Assembly (NCBI GenBank): GCA_946478935.1
Contig: CAMLEL010000142.1
Span: 1 to 6,518 of the forward strand
Source of the DNA: an uncultured Armatimonadota bacterium
Lineage (GTDB): Bacteria; Armatimonadota; Fimbriimonadia; Fimbriimonadales; Fimbriimonadaceae
DNA length: 6,518 nucleotides
Direction of reading: 5' to 3'
Every line of letters starts with the position of its first letter. Position 1 is the first letter of the stretch. Below are positions 6,286 to 6,518 of this stretch, piece by piece. Position numbers and translations under genes: made by a program. The notes under the pieces are model-generated. The model saw only the letters and a list, made by a program, of their open reading frames with translations. It was not told the origin of the DNA and searched no databases.

Positions 6286-6518
6286 TTAGGCGATCGCGGC
6301 TTTCGCCTGCGCCACAACCGCCGAGAATGCGGCCGGATCGGCAATGGCGAGCTCGCTCAGCATTTTACGGTTGACTTGGATGCCACCCTTGGTCAAGCCG
6401 AAGATGAGTTGGCTGTACTTGATATCGTTCTCAGTGCAAGCGGCGGTGATTCTCGCGATCCACAGCCGGCGAAAATCGCGTTTCTTAGCTCGACGGTCGC
6501 GGAAGGCATACTGCCCGG
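6286..6518 (-). CDS. rplT: 50S ribosomal protein L20, C-terminal part (cut by right window edge)
   Basis: The visible 76 residues and TAA stop (6288-6286) read [18 protein letters not shown], then [37 protein letters not shown] and [18 protein letters not shown]. This is the conserved RDRRxxKRDFRxLWIxRI core and the 'GLxKxGIxxNRKxLxxLA' C-terminal domain of L20, which binds 23S rRNA early in large-subunit assembly. Only about the first 40 residues are missing beyond the edge. In most bacteria rplT is the last gene of infC-rpmI-rplT, so infC and rpmI probably lie just outside to the right. The terminator directly after it fits that. The reading frame is intact and conservation is strong. Confidence 0.97.
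   Translation of the reverse strand, partial: GQYAFRDRRAKKRDFRRLWIARITAACTENDIKYSQLIFGLTKGGIQVNRKMLSELAIADPAAFSAVVAQAKAAIA

Overview
This window holds six genes, all on the minus strand, read from right to left. It looks like ordinary bacterial chromosome: the right edge carries the end of a ribosomal protein L20 gene, and no phage, transposon, CRISPR or plasmid signature is visible. The DNA is moderately GC-rich, and several starts have good Shine-Dalgarno sites (GGAGGTG, GGAGGG, AAGGAG). GTG starts are frequent. The overall flavour (multi-pass membrane HD-GYP protein, orphan secreted beta-rich protein, these neighbours) reminds me of Armatimonadota/Fimbriimonadales, but that is a low-confidence impression. 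Nothing in the sequence proves the taxon.

Layout, right to left. (1) The rplT C-terminus (6286-6518) ends at a strong intrinsic terminator (6238-6268), which closes the translation-gene operon. (2) A complete acyl-CoA dehydrogenase gene (5024-6175) has an excellent Shine-Dalgarno site. Forty-six bases later comes (3) a gene for a secreted, lysine-rich, probably beta-structured protein of unknown function (3952-4977). A second intrinsic terminator (3896-3934) closes that unit. (4) The remaining genes form a tightly packed run in which each gene overlaps the next: a membrane-anchored HD-GYP cyclic-di-GMP phosphodiesterase-like protein (2525-3808, start uncertain), a membrane-anchored degenerate HD-GYP protein (1857-2528), a GT39/PMT-type membrane glycosyltransferase (158-1888), and the N-terminus of a XerC/XerD-type tyrosine recombinase that runs off the left edge (1-182).

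The most interesting structure is the pair of adjacent, translationally coupled HD-GYP genes. The first keeps its HD, HH, GYP and metal-binding Asp motifs. The second aligns with it without gaps across the active-site segment but has lost three metal ligands and the GYP motif, so it looks like a pseudo-enzyme partner. Both are membrane proteins and sit directly upstream of a lipid-linked-sugar type glycosyltransferase. This suggests, but does not prove, a signalling module that controls cell-surface glycosylation. A second point of interest is the start region of the HD-GYP gene: the upstream terminator, a possible promoter -10 box, an inverted repeat and two competing start codons all fall within about 130 bases.
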